DNA of 5,973 nucleotides from JAYEHC01 sp964490635 (GCA_964490635.1 CAZBCK010000052.1:1-5973), one strand, 5' to 3'; shown: positions 1 to 5,702, counted from the first letter of the stretch. Program-made: numbers and translations. The notes: generated from the sequence alone by a model not told the origin.

Positions 1-55
1 GAGGAAGCGGGGTATTATGAAGAAAGATAAAAAAGAGATAAAAATAAATTTATGA
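1..55 (+). CDS. 3' end of an upstream gene (partial, frame ambiguous)
   Basis: Two frames are open from the window edge. The first reads EEAGYYEER and stops with TAA at 28-30, leaving 21 bp before the next start. The second reads a Lys-rich tail and stops with TGA at 53-55, which would overlap the next ATG by 4 bp (ATGA). The first is slightly favoured because the second needs AGG and CGG Arg codons, while genes here mostly use AGA. Either way an upstream plus-strand gene seems to run straight into the CBS gene, which suggests an operon. Nothing can be said about its function. Confidence 0.35.
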   Translation, partial: RKRGIMKKDKKEIKINL

Positions 56-528
56 GTGGCGTAGACAATATAAAAATAAATGATATAATGATTAAGAAAG
101 TATTTTTTGTTTTTCCTGAAACAAAGATAAGAGAAGCATCCGCTTTAATGGAAAAACACAGAATTCATGGGTTGCCGGTAGTTGAAGGGAAAAAGGTAGT
201 TGGTATTGTTACCGAAACTGATTTTTTTGTAAGAGGTTTATCCGGTTTTCATCTTCCTTCCTATATTGATTTCATAAAAAATATTAAAATGACGGACTAT
301 ATTGGGAATAATGATCGAAAAAACGAAAAGATAAAAAAAATTTTAAACATCAGAGTGAAGGATATAATGACTAAAAGATGCATTACGGTTAACTCTGATA
401 TGACAGTTAAAAAATTATTTGAAATGTTTAATAAAACAAAATTACAAGTTTTTCCCGTTGTTAAAAAAGATGGAACCTTAGTGGGAATTGTTACCTTAAT
501 GGATTTTATTAAATTTCTTAAAATATAA
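52..528 (+). CDS. Tandem CBS-domain protein
   Basis: A 158-residue protein made almost entirely of two CBS domains (a Bateman module). CBS1 spans about residues 8-62: it opens with DIM (11-13), then LPVV (41-44) and GIVTETD (51-57). CBS2 spans about 101-157: DIM (104-106), FPVV (134-137), GIVTLMD (145-151). The GIVTxxD motif in both halves matches the CBS pattern in which Thr/Ser and Asp contact the ribose of bound AMP, ADP, ATP or SAM. A charged linker (63-100) separates the halves. No enzyme, transporter or DNA-binding domain is attached, so it is a stand-alone cytoplasmic sensor whose partner cannot be seen. The ATG at 52 leaves a short N-terminus before CBS1, and no clear Shine-Dalgarno precedes it. 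The surface-protein gene starts 32 bp downstream with no terminator between, so co-transcription is plausible. The family assignment is secure; the ligand is inferred. Confidence 0.88.
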   Translation: MSGVDNIKINDIMIKKVFFVFPETKIREASALMEKHRIHGLPVVEGKKVVGIVTETDFFVRGLSGFHLPSYIDFIKNIKMTDYIGNNDRKNEKIKKILNIRVKDIMTKRCITVNSDMTVKKLFEMFNKTKLQVFPVVKKDGTLVGIVTLMDFIKFLKI

Positions 529-560
529 AAAGTTTAATTTATAAATATTAATATTAAATT

Positions 561-2327
561 ATGAATTATCAAAAAGAAAAAAGACCAATTGATGAAACAG
601 CTGAGGAAACATATTCTTGGCTGAAGAAAAAAGTTGTTTTTATAAAAAAAACAAAAGTGAAAACATGGCAAGGAATTATTTTACTTGCTTTTATCACCGG
701 GATGGCGTCCTATTTTATTTTGTCTGTTGAAACCGGCACCCATCTTATTTCAAAAGCGGTCGGAGAGACGGCATCTTTGGCGCTAAGTCCGGTTACGGTA
801 GATGCTGAAACCGGCGACACCTTCAGTCTAAATATTTTATTGAACACCAATGGCAATGCTGTAGTGGCAACAAGAGCAATCGTAAATTATAATACGGCTA
901 ATTTTGGCTTAACAGGTTGGAGTATTGACAGTTCCGTTTTTGTCAACAGCGCTTGTTCCAGCGAAGGTAAAACAGCATGTGAAATAGTGAATAATGATAC
1001 GGCAAATGGCATTATAGATATTACTTTGGCCAAACCAAGCCCCGGAGTGAACACTTCTTCGGGATTAATTGCCACTCTTACTTTTCAAGCCTTGCAACCG
1101 GTGACTGATAATATAACAATGAATTTTACATCAGGAAATTACAATGATTGCGATATTATTTTGAATGATGGCGCGGGAACAGATATTCTAAGTAGTATTA
1201 CAAATGCCACGATTACAGTTACCGCTAGTGGCGGTGGCAATGGCGGTGGCAATGGCGGTGGCAATGGCAATGGCAATGGCAATGGCAATGGCAATGGCGG
1301 TGGCGGTGGCGGTGGAGGAAATACAGACACGACTCCTCCCGCAAAACCTTCTAATTTCCAATCCAATGCGACAGACGAGAGCGTTGCTCTTACTTGGAGT
1401 AATCCGACTAATAGTGATTTTTCTGGAGTATTAGTTGTTAGAAAAGAAAATAGCGCTCCCGGTTCAAGAAGCGATGGAGAGGAAGTTTACAAAGGCAACG
1501 GAGAAGAATATATGGATACCGATTTGGATGACGGTGTGAAATATTATTACGCGATTTTTTCTTATGACGCCAAATCAAATTATTCGCAAGCAAATTCACT
1601 TTCAGCTCAATTAGGGGGTGGAGAAAGCAACGGTGATAATAACAACAATAATGATAATCAACAATATGCGGATGGCACTCTTCTAAAAATCCCGGAAAGT
1701 TTCAAAGTTTATGTTATAATCAACCAAAAAAAGAAATGGATTCCAACTCCGGAAGTATTTGAAACCCTTGGTTATGAATGGGGAACGATAACTGTGCTTG
1801 ATAAGACGACATTAAAAAGCATTCCTGACTTTGAAGATAATCTAATCAGAGCTCTTGGTAATTACAAAGTTTATCTTGTTGTTAATGGAATTAAAAGGCA
1901 TATTCCAAATCCTGAAATATTTCTGGACTACGGATTTGCATGGGAAGATGTTAAAGATGTCGCGCAGTCTATTGTTGATAAATATTCCAGCGGTTATCTA
2001 GTCAGAGAAAGCAGGCAAGACGCAATATATTACCTTGCCTCAAACGGTGTCAAGAAATGGATTAGAAGTCCGGAAGTGTTTAATTCTTATAGCAATAACA
2101 AATGGGATGATATTCAAGTAATTAGCAAAAAGGAAATGGATTCTTATCCTGAATCTAATTTGATTAGATTATCCGGAACCAATGAAATATATTTTGTTGA
2201 AGCAGAAACGAAACACTATATTCCTTCCGCTCAGATTTTCAATAGAAATAATCTTGATTGGAATGTCGTCTTGGATGTCAATGAAACAGAATTTAATTAT
2301 TATACGACTGGCAACGCATTGAAGTAG
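561..2327 (+). CDS. Membrane-anchored cohesin-like / FN3 surface protein with C-terminal repeats
   Basis: A 588-residue exported protein. Residues 1-35 are basic and cytoplasmic. Residues 36-56 (WQGIILL...YFILSV) form one hydrophobic segment with the positive side inward, so it is a signal anchor or uncleaved signal. Residues about 73-222 look like a cohesin-fold domain: opening 'GDTFSLNILLNT', a middle beta-rich part with C132 and C140 (possible disulfide), then 'SSGLIATLTFQA' and 'ILSSITNATITV'. A Gly/Asn tract (224-253) links it to a fibronectin type III domain (about 258-350, from 'TPPAKPSNF' to 'YYYAIFSYDAKSN'). An Asn-rich linker (352-371) follows, then four repeats of about 50 residues (373-588). 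There is no LPXTG signal, dockerin or enzyme domain. The likely role is surface display and binding of a partner protein or glycan (inference). The ATG at 561 has only AT-rich sequence before it. A hairpin terminator closes the transcript. The cohesin call is by pattern only and could be a related carbohydrate-binding beta-sandwich. Confidence 0.8.
   Translation: MNYQKEKRPIDETAEETYSWLKKKVVFIKKTKVKTWQGIILLAFITGMASYFILSVETGTHLISKAVGETASLALSPVTVDAETGDTFSLNILLNTNGNAVVATRAIVNYNTANFGLTGWSIDSSVFVNSACSSEGKTACEIVNNDTANGIIDITLAKPSPGVNTSSGLIATLTFQALQPVTDNITMNFTSGNYNDCDIILNDGAGTDILSSITNATITVTASGGGNGGGNGGGNGNGNGNGNGNGGGGGGGGNTDTTPPAKPSNFQSNATDESVALTWSNPTNSDFSGVLVVRKENSAPGSRSDGEEVYKGNGEEYMDTDLDDGVKYYYAIFSYDAKSNYSQANSLSAQLGGGESNGDNNNNNDNQQYADGTLLKIPESFKVYVIINQKKKWIPTPEVFETLGYEWGTITVLDKTTLKSIPDFEDNLIRALGNYKVYLVVNGIKRHIPNPEIFLDYGFAWEDVKDVAQSIVDKYSSGYLVRESRQDAIYYLASNGVKKWIRSPEVFNSYSNNKWDDIQVISKKEMDSYPESNLIRLSGTNEIYFVEAETKHYIPSAQIFNRNNLDWNVVLDVNETEFNYYTTGNALK
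1230..1319 (+). repeat. Coding hexanucleotide microsatellite (Gly/Asn linker)
   Basis: Ninety bases made of GGCGGT and GGCAAT units: three GGCGGTGGCAAT blocks, a run of GGCAAT, then GGCGGT copies. They encode 30 residues of Gly or Asn (residues 224-253) between the cohesin-like and FN3 domains. The tract is far more GC-rich than its surroundings. The repeat unit is a multiple of three, so slippage would change linker length without breaking the frame. Confidence 0.93.
1677..2324 (+). repeat. Four tandem ~50-residue protein repeats at the C-terminus
   Basis: Residues 373-427, 428-479, 480-533 and 534-588 of the surface protein align to one pattern: L-[IVL]-[RK], a short loop, [VI]-Y-x-[VL], a basic turn (KKW, KRH, KKW, KHY), I-P/R-x-[PA]-[EQ]-[VI]-F, then an aromatic-rich stretch with a conserved W before a closing beta segment. 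The copies are divergent at DNA level, so this is an old protein repeat and not a recent duplication. I do not recognise a named family. The form suggests small beta-rich modules used for surface binding. Confidence 0.75.
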
Positions 2328-2365
2328 AAGTTGAATAAATTAGCATAAACACCTAGCGTTTGCCC

Positions 2366-2402
2366 ACCCTGTCAGATAAAAATATCTGACAGGGTTTACT
2401 TT
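2366..2402 (+). terminator. Intrinsic terminator after the surface-protein gene
   Basis: A perfect 13-bp stem (arms 2366-2378 and 2383-2395, core CCCTGTCAGATA / TATCTGACAGGG) closes on an AAAA loop. A T-rich tail (TTTACTTT, 2395-2402) follows. It lies 39 bp past the TAG of the surface-protein gene and 40 bp before efp, so it separates the two transcripts. Confidence 0.85.
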
Positions 2403-2441
2403 ATAAGATAGGAATCTTTAATTTAATTTTAATTAAAAAAA

Positions 2442-3005
2442 ATGTCTACAATAACCTTTAGAGAAATAAAAAGCGGTTCAATAATTTTGTTGGATGATGA
2501 ACCATACAAAATTCTCGATCGTTCTTTTCGCGCTAAACAGCAGAACAAAGCAATGGCGACAATGAATGTGAAAAATTTAATTACAGGGAAAGTTTTTGAA
2601 AAAAACTATCCATCCTCGGCAACGGTAGAGGAAATTGAGCTTGAAGAGTCAAAAGCGCAGTTTCTTTACAAAGAAAGAGATATATATTATTTTATGGATC
2701 AGGAAACTTATGATCAATTTCCGTTGAATGAAACTCAACTCGGAGACAGTATAAATTATCTCAAAGAGGAAATTATCATTAAAATAAAAAAATTCAACGA
2801 TAAGCCGATTGATATAATTCTACCGGCCGAAGTTGAATTGAAAGTTGCTGAAGCGCCACCGGGGATCAAAGGAAACACGGCCCAAGGCGGATCAAAAATT
2901 GTAACACTGGAGACAGGAATGAAGGTTTCCGTTCCTCTGTTTGTCAACGAAAGCGACAGTGTCGTGATCAAAACCAAAACGGGAAAATTTGATAAGAGAA
3001 AATAA
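2442..3005 (+). CDS. efp: Translation elongation factor P, Gln34-type tip loop
   Basis: A 187-residue protein of normal EF-P length, aligning without gaps to the E. coli protein over the first 40 residues: G12, D18, E20, P21, Y22, F29, and LITG further on. Domain I is about 1-64. The two OB-type domains follow, ending in the family signature 'PPGIKGNTAQGG...VPLFV' (about 138-166). EF-P binds the ribosomal E site and relieves stalling on polyproline. Its domain I tip loop touches the CCA end of P-site tRNA. In E. coli that loop is PGKGQ with the modified Lys34; here it reads AKQQNKA (31-37), so residue 34 is Gln and the nearest lysines are 32 and 36. From memory, QQ-K loops occur in other Patescibacteria EF-Ps, so this is probably lineage-typical. 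No modification enzyme (EpmA/B, EarP) is in the window. The leader is AT-rich with no Shine-Dalgarno, and the upstream terminator implies its own promoter. Confidence 0.96.
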   Translation: MSTITFREIKSGSIILLDDEPYKILDRSFRAKQQNKAMATMNVKNLITGKVFEKNYPSSATVEEIELEESKAQFLYKERDIYYFMDQETYDQFPLNETQLGDSINYLKEEIIIKIKKFNDKPIDIILPAEVELKVAEAPPGIKGNTAQGGSKIVTLETGMKVSVPLFVNESDSVVIKTKTGKFDKRK

Positions 3006-3149
3006 AAAATAATATTTTGCAGACCGATTAAAGAGATAGAAAAGAACGAGCTATTGAAAGAAACTCTTGACAATCATATTTTTGGAAAGTTTATAAAGAA
3101 CAAAAAATAAACGGGCTTGAGATTAGAAAATATTTACTGGTGTTGTAAA
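3006..3149 (+). other. Possible gene remnant downstream of efp
   Basis: The efp frame stays open for 34 codons past its stop (3006-3107), reading 'PIKEIEKNELLKETLDN' and 'IFGKFIKNKK' before TAA at 3108-3110. In the next frame the reading continues from 3107 as 'INGLEIRKYLLVL' to TAA at about 3146-3148. Joined by one base shift, the text looks protein-like, but it has no start codon and I recognise no family. AT-rich spacer could produce it by chance. Weak call. Confidence 0.2.
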
Positions 3150-3150
3150 T

Positions 3151-3287
3151 TATACTAACTTGCTAAAATAATTCCATTATTTCTGTCATTCCCGCGGAAG
3201 CGGGAATCCAGTAAGTCTCAATAAACAATGATTTTCGTATAATTTTTTTAATTTGCAAAAGTGAAATTATTTAAGCAAGTTAGTATA
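3151..3287. mobile_element. MITE-like element with 26-bp terminal inverted repeats
   Basis: The ends 3151-3176 and 3262-3287 are inverted repeats matching at 24 of 26 positions, starting TATACTAACTTGCT. The tetranucleotide AAAT directly flanks both sides (3147-3150 and 3288-3291), consistent with a target duplication, although in AT-rich DNA it could be chance. A TA duplication, as in IS630/Tc1-type elements, would also fit because the ends begin TATA. The 137-bp element has no coding capacity and carries a REP-like palindrome (3184-3211). An alternative reading is a long imperfect hairpin at the end of the efp transcript. Confidence 0.6.
3184..3211 (+). repeat. REP/dRS3-like palindromic repeat, copy 1
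   Basis: A 28-bp repeat, TGTC then core ATTCCCGCGGAAGCGGGAAT then CCAG. The core has 8-bp complementary arms and fits ATTCCC-N8-GGGAAT, the format of the Neisseria dRS3 repeat. It differs from copies 2 and 3 by one base (A for G in the loop). It sits inside the MITE-like element. Confidence 0.85.
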
Positions 3288-3300
3288 AAATGATCAAAAC

Positions 3301-3336
3301 AAAAAAATCAATGCGGGTTATAGCATTGATTTTTTT
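3301..3336. terminator. Bidirectional intrinsic terminator between efp and dus
   Basis: Perfect 14-bp arms (3301-3314 and 3323-3336) consist of a seven-A run plus TCAATGC facing GCATTGA plus a seven-T run, with an 8-base loop. Read on either strand it is a TCAATGC hairpin followed by seven T's. It lies 18 bp after the dus stop on the minus strand and in the convergent gap after efp on the plus strand, so it can end both transcripts. Confidence 0.85.
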
Positions 3337-3354
3337 ATAATTTACTTTTTTATC

Positions 3355-4299
3355 TTAAATATTCTCCAAAGCTTTCTTTATATCCTCCATACTTTCCACT
3401 TTCACCAAATCCTTTCTTGCATCTCTTGCTCCTTCAAATCCTCTAAAATACCATAACAAATATTTTCTCATTTCCATAATTCCGTGTTTTCCCATATTTC
3501 CATAAAATATCTTTGCCTGTCTAAGAGCAACTTTTTTTATGTCCGCCAAACTGAATTCTTCATATTTTCCTTTTTCAAAGTATTCTTTTGTTTGAAAAAA
3601 CAACCAAGGTTTTTTGAGCGCGCCTCTGCCAATGCCAATTCCATCGGCATTGGTTTTTTTGATCATTTTTATCGCACCTTCCGGATCATCTATGCCGCCA
3701 TTTGCCAAAACAGGAATATTGACAAGAGATTTTACTTTCTTAATTTGCGAATAATTTATCTCTCCTGAAAAACCTTGTCTCATACTTCTCCCGTGAATCA
3801 TAATCGCGGATATTTTCAGATCTTTTATTTTTTTCACAAATTTATACGCAGTAACTTTTTTAACGCCAGATCTAATCTTTATGGAAACCGGCAAATTGGT
3901 TCCCTGTAAAGTCTGCCTGATTATCTCCACCGCTCTTCCCGCGTCTAACATCAACGCCGCGCCACTGCCATTGGAAAAAACTTTTTTCACCGGACAACCT
4001 ATATTAATATCAATACCGTCCGACTTTATTTTTTTTGTTATAACTTTCGCGGCATTTTGAAAATATTTTGGGTCATTGCCAAAAAGCTGGACGACATAAT
4101 ATTTCTCAGCTTTTCCAGACTTTAGCATCTCCAAAGTTTTTTTGCCCTTGAAATTCAACGCCGTCGCGCTCGCCATTTCAGAGTAAACAACATCCGCGCC
4201 ATAGTGCTTACAGATCTGCCGAAAGGGCAAATTTGTATAGCCCGCCATCGGCGCCAACGCCAAAATCGGTCTGTTTAATTTTTTCCAAAAATTTGACAT
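3355..4299 (-). CDS. dusB: tRNA-dihydrouridine synthase (DusB-like)
   Basis: A 314-residue FMN enzyme that reduces uridine to dihydrouridine in tRNA D-loops using NADPH. The TIM-barrel markers appear in order: APMAGYTNLPFR (16-27), VYSEM (38-42), QLFGNDP (71-77), DINIGCPVKK (97-106) with the catalytic general-acid Cys102, IKIRSG with Lys141 (140-145), IHGRSMRQGFSG with His169 (168-179), NGGIDDPEGA (200-209), and the FMN-phosphate site GIGRGALKKPW (222-232). The C-terminal helical tRNA-binding part ends 'YLLWYFRGFEGARDARKDL'. The length is normal for the family and no key residue is missing. DusB (NifR3-type) is preferred over DusA or DusC from general motif style, but the subfamily is not certain. 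It starts 3 bp after the stop of the broken hydrolase gene, in the same frame, with no Shine-Dalgarno, so its translation may depend on coupling or an AT-rich start context. It ends at the bidirectional terminator. Confidence 0.95.
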   Translation of the reverse strand: MSNFWKKLNRPILALAPMAGYTNLPFRQICKHYGADVVYSEMASATALNFKGKKTLEMLKSGKAEKYYVVQLFGNDPKYFQNAAKVITKKIKSDGIDINIGCPVKKVFSNGSGAALMLDAGRAVEIIRQTLQGTNLPVSIKIRSGVKKVTAYKFVKKIKDLKISAIMIHGRSMRQGFSGEINYSQIKKVKSLVNIPVLANGGIDDPEGAIKMIKKTNADGIGIGRGALKKPWLFFQTKEYFEKGKYEEFSLADIKKVALRQAKIFYGNMGKHGIMEMRKYLLWYFRGFEGARDARKDLVKVESMEDIKKALENI

Positions 4300-4302
4300 A
4301 GA

Positions 4303-5098
4303 TTATTTCAAAAAATCAACAGTTTTCTCCAGCCATTGTTTCATCTGATCCTGTTTTTCCAGATCATGATCTCCGCCTTCAACAACGATCTGATTTAAAA
4401 AGTTAACACTAACGCTTTCCAGAGGAACAACAACATCTTTATTACCGTGAATATGTAATATCTTATCTAAAAATGGTTTAAGACTGTTTGATAGATCTAC
4501 ATCTTTGCATTACAAAAAATAATCCGCGTTTATAAAATTTGCTTTTGCTGTTTTGCCGCTTTTCTGACAATCTTCCAGAAATTCATCCTCGTTCAGATAT
4601 TTTTCATAATTATGCCAAGTAATTTCAATGTCTGGTTTCCCCTTTTTTATTTACGACAAACCAATATCTTAACAGATTTTTTTGATCTAACGCTGGAGAT
4701 AAAAAAACTATTTTTTCAACTTTATTTTTCATTTGTTCCATCTGATTCGTCGCGACCAAGCATCCCAAACTATGCGCCACAATACTAAATTTTTCAACTC
4801 CTTTCTCTTCCAGGTATTGCATAGTTCTTGCAAAATCTACTGTTAAACTATTCAAAGTGGTATTTCTAAAATCTCCATCAGACAAACCGCAACCGGTAAA
4901 ATCCAACCTAAAAACAGGCATTAAATCTTTTGATATTTCATCAGCCACTTTCTTAAATTTCTTTTCCGCCGAAGCAGTCCTTTCAAAACCGGACAAACAG
5001 ATCACACAATTCTTGGAATTATTATTTTCAGGAAAAGTATAAACGCCTCTTAAAATATCATTTCTATTATTTTTAAATTCTACGAGTTTTGTTTTCAT
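4303..5098 (-). pseudogene. Alpha/beta hydrolase, broken by a frameshift and an in-frame stop
   Basis: The start is at ATG 5098 (MKTKLVEF); a longer open frame back to 5212 runs over promoter and repeat DNA and is not used. The first 153 residues give a serine-hydrolase fold: CLSGF (34-38, oxyanion region), RLDFTGCGLSDG (64-75), and nucleophile elbow AHSLG with Ser110. In the A6G4 run at 4639-4648 the frame shifts, and the original frame stops at TGA 4625-4627. Removing one base restores the family text ('KPDIEITWHNYEKYL...') with likely catalytic Asp221 (HGNKD) and His244 (GGDHDL), ending at TAA 4303-4305. The repaired gene would be exactly 264 codons plus stop, but a TAA at 4510-4512 still interrupts it at codon 196. 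Two lesions argue for real decay, though a homopolymer error could explain the first. The substrate is unknown; it resembles small peptidase/esterase-type hydrolases. dus follows after 3 bp. Confidence 0.85.
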
Positions 5099-5114
5099 AT
5101 TTGGAAACTTAAAA

Positions 5115-5142
5115 ATTATATACCAGCGTATTGTCATTGCAA
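5115..5142 (-). promoter_or_regulatory. Candidate sigma-70 promoter for the hydrolase/dus pair
   Basis: On the minus strand, TTGCAA (5137-5142) is followed after 16 bp by a perfect TATAAT (5115-5120). Transcription would begin near 5108, only about 10 bases before the hydrolase ATG at 5098, so the mRNA would be almost leaderless. That agrees with the lack of a Shine-Dalgarno. The call is by consensus only. Confidence 0.45.
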
Positions 5143-5213
5143 TTGTAAAAGTTAGACAATTCGTTGACAGAAATTTTATCATTCCTGTAAATATTAGATA
5201 ATTCATTAACAAA
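5134..5213. repeat. Degenerate tandem direct repeat (two units)
   Basis: Unit 1 (5134-5171) and unit 2 (5179-5213) match at 28 of 35 aligned positions with one 3-base gap. Both start TCATT and contain TGTAAA and a TTAGA-like core. On the minus strand both read V-N-E-L-S-N-[IF]-Y, with synonymous changes in four of the first six codons. No gene can be assigned to this frame. Confidence 0.55.
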
Positions 5214-5218
5214 CTTCA

Positions 5219-5358
5219 TCATTCCGACTGGAGCGAATGAAGTACGAATAAACGAGGGAATTCCTCTTAAAAGGAATACTTCCCTAATAAACATTTTGTG
5301 AGATTGAGAGGGATCCCTCGGTTCCACTCCACTGCGTTCCGCTCCACTCGGGATGACA
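5219..5358. repeat. 140-bp intergenic inverted-repeat element
   Basis: The left end starts TCATTCCGACTGGAGCGAA and runs to GAGGGAATTCCTC (5244-5256). The right end, read on the minus strand from 5358, starts TGTCATCCCGAGTGGAGCGG and runs to the perfect palindrome GAGGGATCCCTC (5308-5319). The two arms are clearly related, with small gaps. Between them are secondary hairpins such as ATTCCT/AGGAAT (5250-5255, 5262-5267). The translation ('IPSGAERSGVEPRDPS') is of the kind seen in spurious ORFs over such repeats. This is a MITE- or REP-cluster-like element with no protein. Confidence 0.65.
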
Positions 5359-5495
5359 AAAATGATTATCTTTCCGCAAGAGCGGGTTTGCAACCACAGC
5401 TGTACAAAACCTCTAAATAATCTTTTAGACAAAAGGTTTTTAACGCTAATAATGGTGTTAAATCTGCCAGTTTTAGAAATTACGCACCTATATAT
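5359..5495. other. Spacer with no gene; one weak hairpin
   Basis: No start-supported protein or RNA gene is visible. A bulged hairpin pairs AAAACC (5406-5411) with GGTTTT (5435-5440) and, inside it, TCTAAA (5412-5417) with TTTAGA (5424-5429). A four-base mini-stem CCGC/GCGG lies near 5375-5386. The frames crossing here join repeat DNA on either side and are not credible. Confidence 0.4.
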
Positions 5496-5523
5496 TGTCA
5501 TTCCCGCGGAGGCGGGAATCCAG
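5496..5523 (+). repeat. REP/dRS3-like palindromic repeat, copy 2
   Basis: The same 28-bp repeat as at 3184, with core ATTCCCGCGGAGGCGGGAAT flanked by TGTC and CCAG. It is identical to copy 3 over all 28 bases but in the opposite orientation. Confidence 0.88.
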
Positions 5524-5637
5524 GTGAAGTTTCATCAGACATTATTTTGAAATAAGTGTTTTGCAAACAAATTAACGGTAATATTAGCTGATACTTCAAC
5601 TATTGTAATGATATTTTAAAATTTGAAGATATTGCGT

Positions 5638-5665
5638 CTGGATTCCCGCCTCCGCGGGAATGACA
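5638..5665 (-). repeat. REP/dRS3-like palindromic repeat, copy 3
   Basis: Reverse-strand copy of the 28-bp repeat, identical to copy 2. It shares with copy 1 three extra upstream bases, so both read TTCTGTCATT. Confidence 0.88.
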
Positions 5666-5702
5666 GAAAAGATAAATATATTAATTTCGTTAGTTTTTTA
5701 TT

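Larger units (their letters stand above)
5496..5665. repeat. Inverted pair of REP-like repeats (BIME/MITE-like, 170 bp)
   Basis: Copies 2 and 3 face each other 114 bp apart and form perfect 28-bp terminal inverted repeats. The spacer is AT-rich, non-coding and only weakly self-complementary (TGAAGTTTCATCA at 5525-5537 against TGATACTTCA at 5589-5598). Paired inverted REPs are the usual transposition unit of RAYT enzymes, and a RAYT remnant lies 37 bp away. No clear target duplication is seen. Confidence 0.5.

Noticed and set aside
1139..1366. Polyproline/leucine ORF on the minus strand, and an Ala/Met-rich ORF at 1204-1434 on the plus strand
   Set aside because: Both are shadows of the GGCAAT/GGCGGT tract inside the surface-protein gene.
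2756..3073. 105-codon minus-strand ORF over the end of efp
   Set aside because: It is antisense to the conserved EF-P C-terminal domain and has no recognisable domain.
4625..4627. UGA read as glycine (code 25), as in some CPR lineages
   Set aside because: The frame after this TGA meets TAA within a few codons, and no intact gene here has an internal TGA.
4639..4648. Programmed frameshift at A6G4 in the hydrolase
   Set aside because: The shift needed is +1, the zero-frame codons do not form a -1 slippery heptamer, and a later in-frame TAA would still end the protein.
5099..5212. N-terminal extension of the hydrolase to the ATG at 5212
   Set aside because: The extra 38 residues cover the promoter candidate and the tandem repeat. 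The family text starts at MKTKLVEF (5098).
5109..5501. 130-codon minus-strand ORF
   Set aside because: Most of it is translation of the intergenic repeat (IPSGAERSGVEPRDPS type text). Only the VNELSN part is kept, as a repeat observation.
5353..5550. 65-codon plus-strand ORF
   Set aside because: It runs from one repeat into REP copy 2 (VIPAEAGIQ-type text), the usual spurious ORF over such repeats.
3184..5665. CRISPR array
   Set aside because: The repeats are palindromic, inverted and not regularly spaced, and no cas gene is present.
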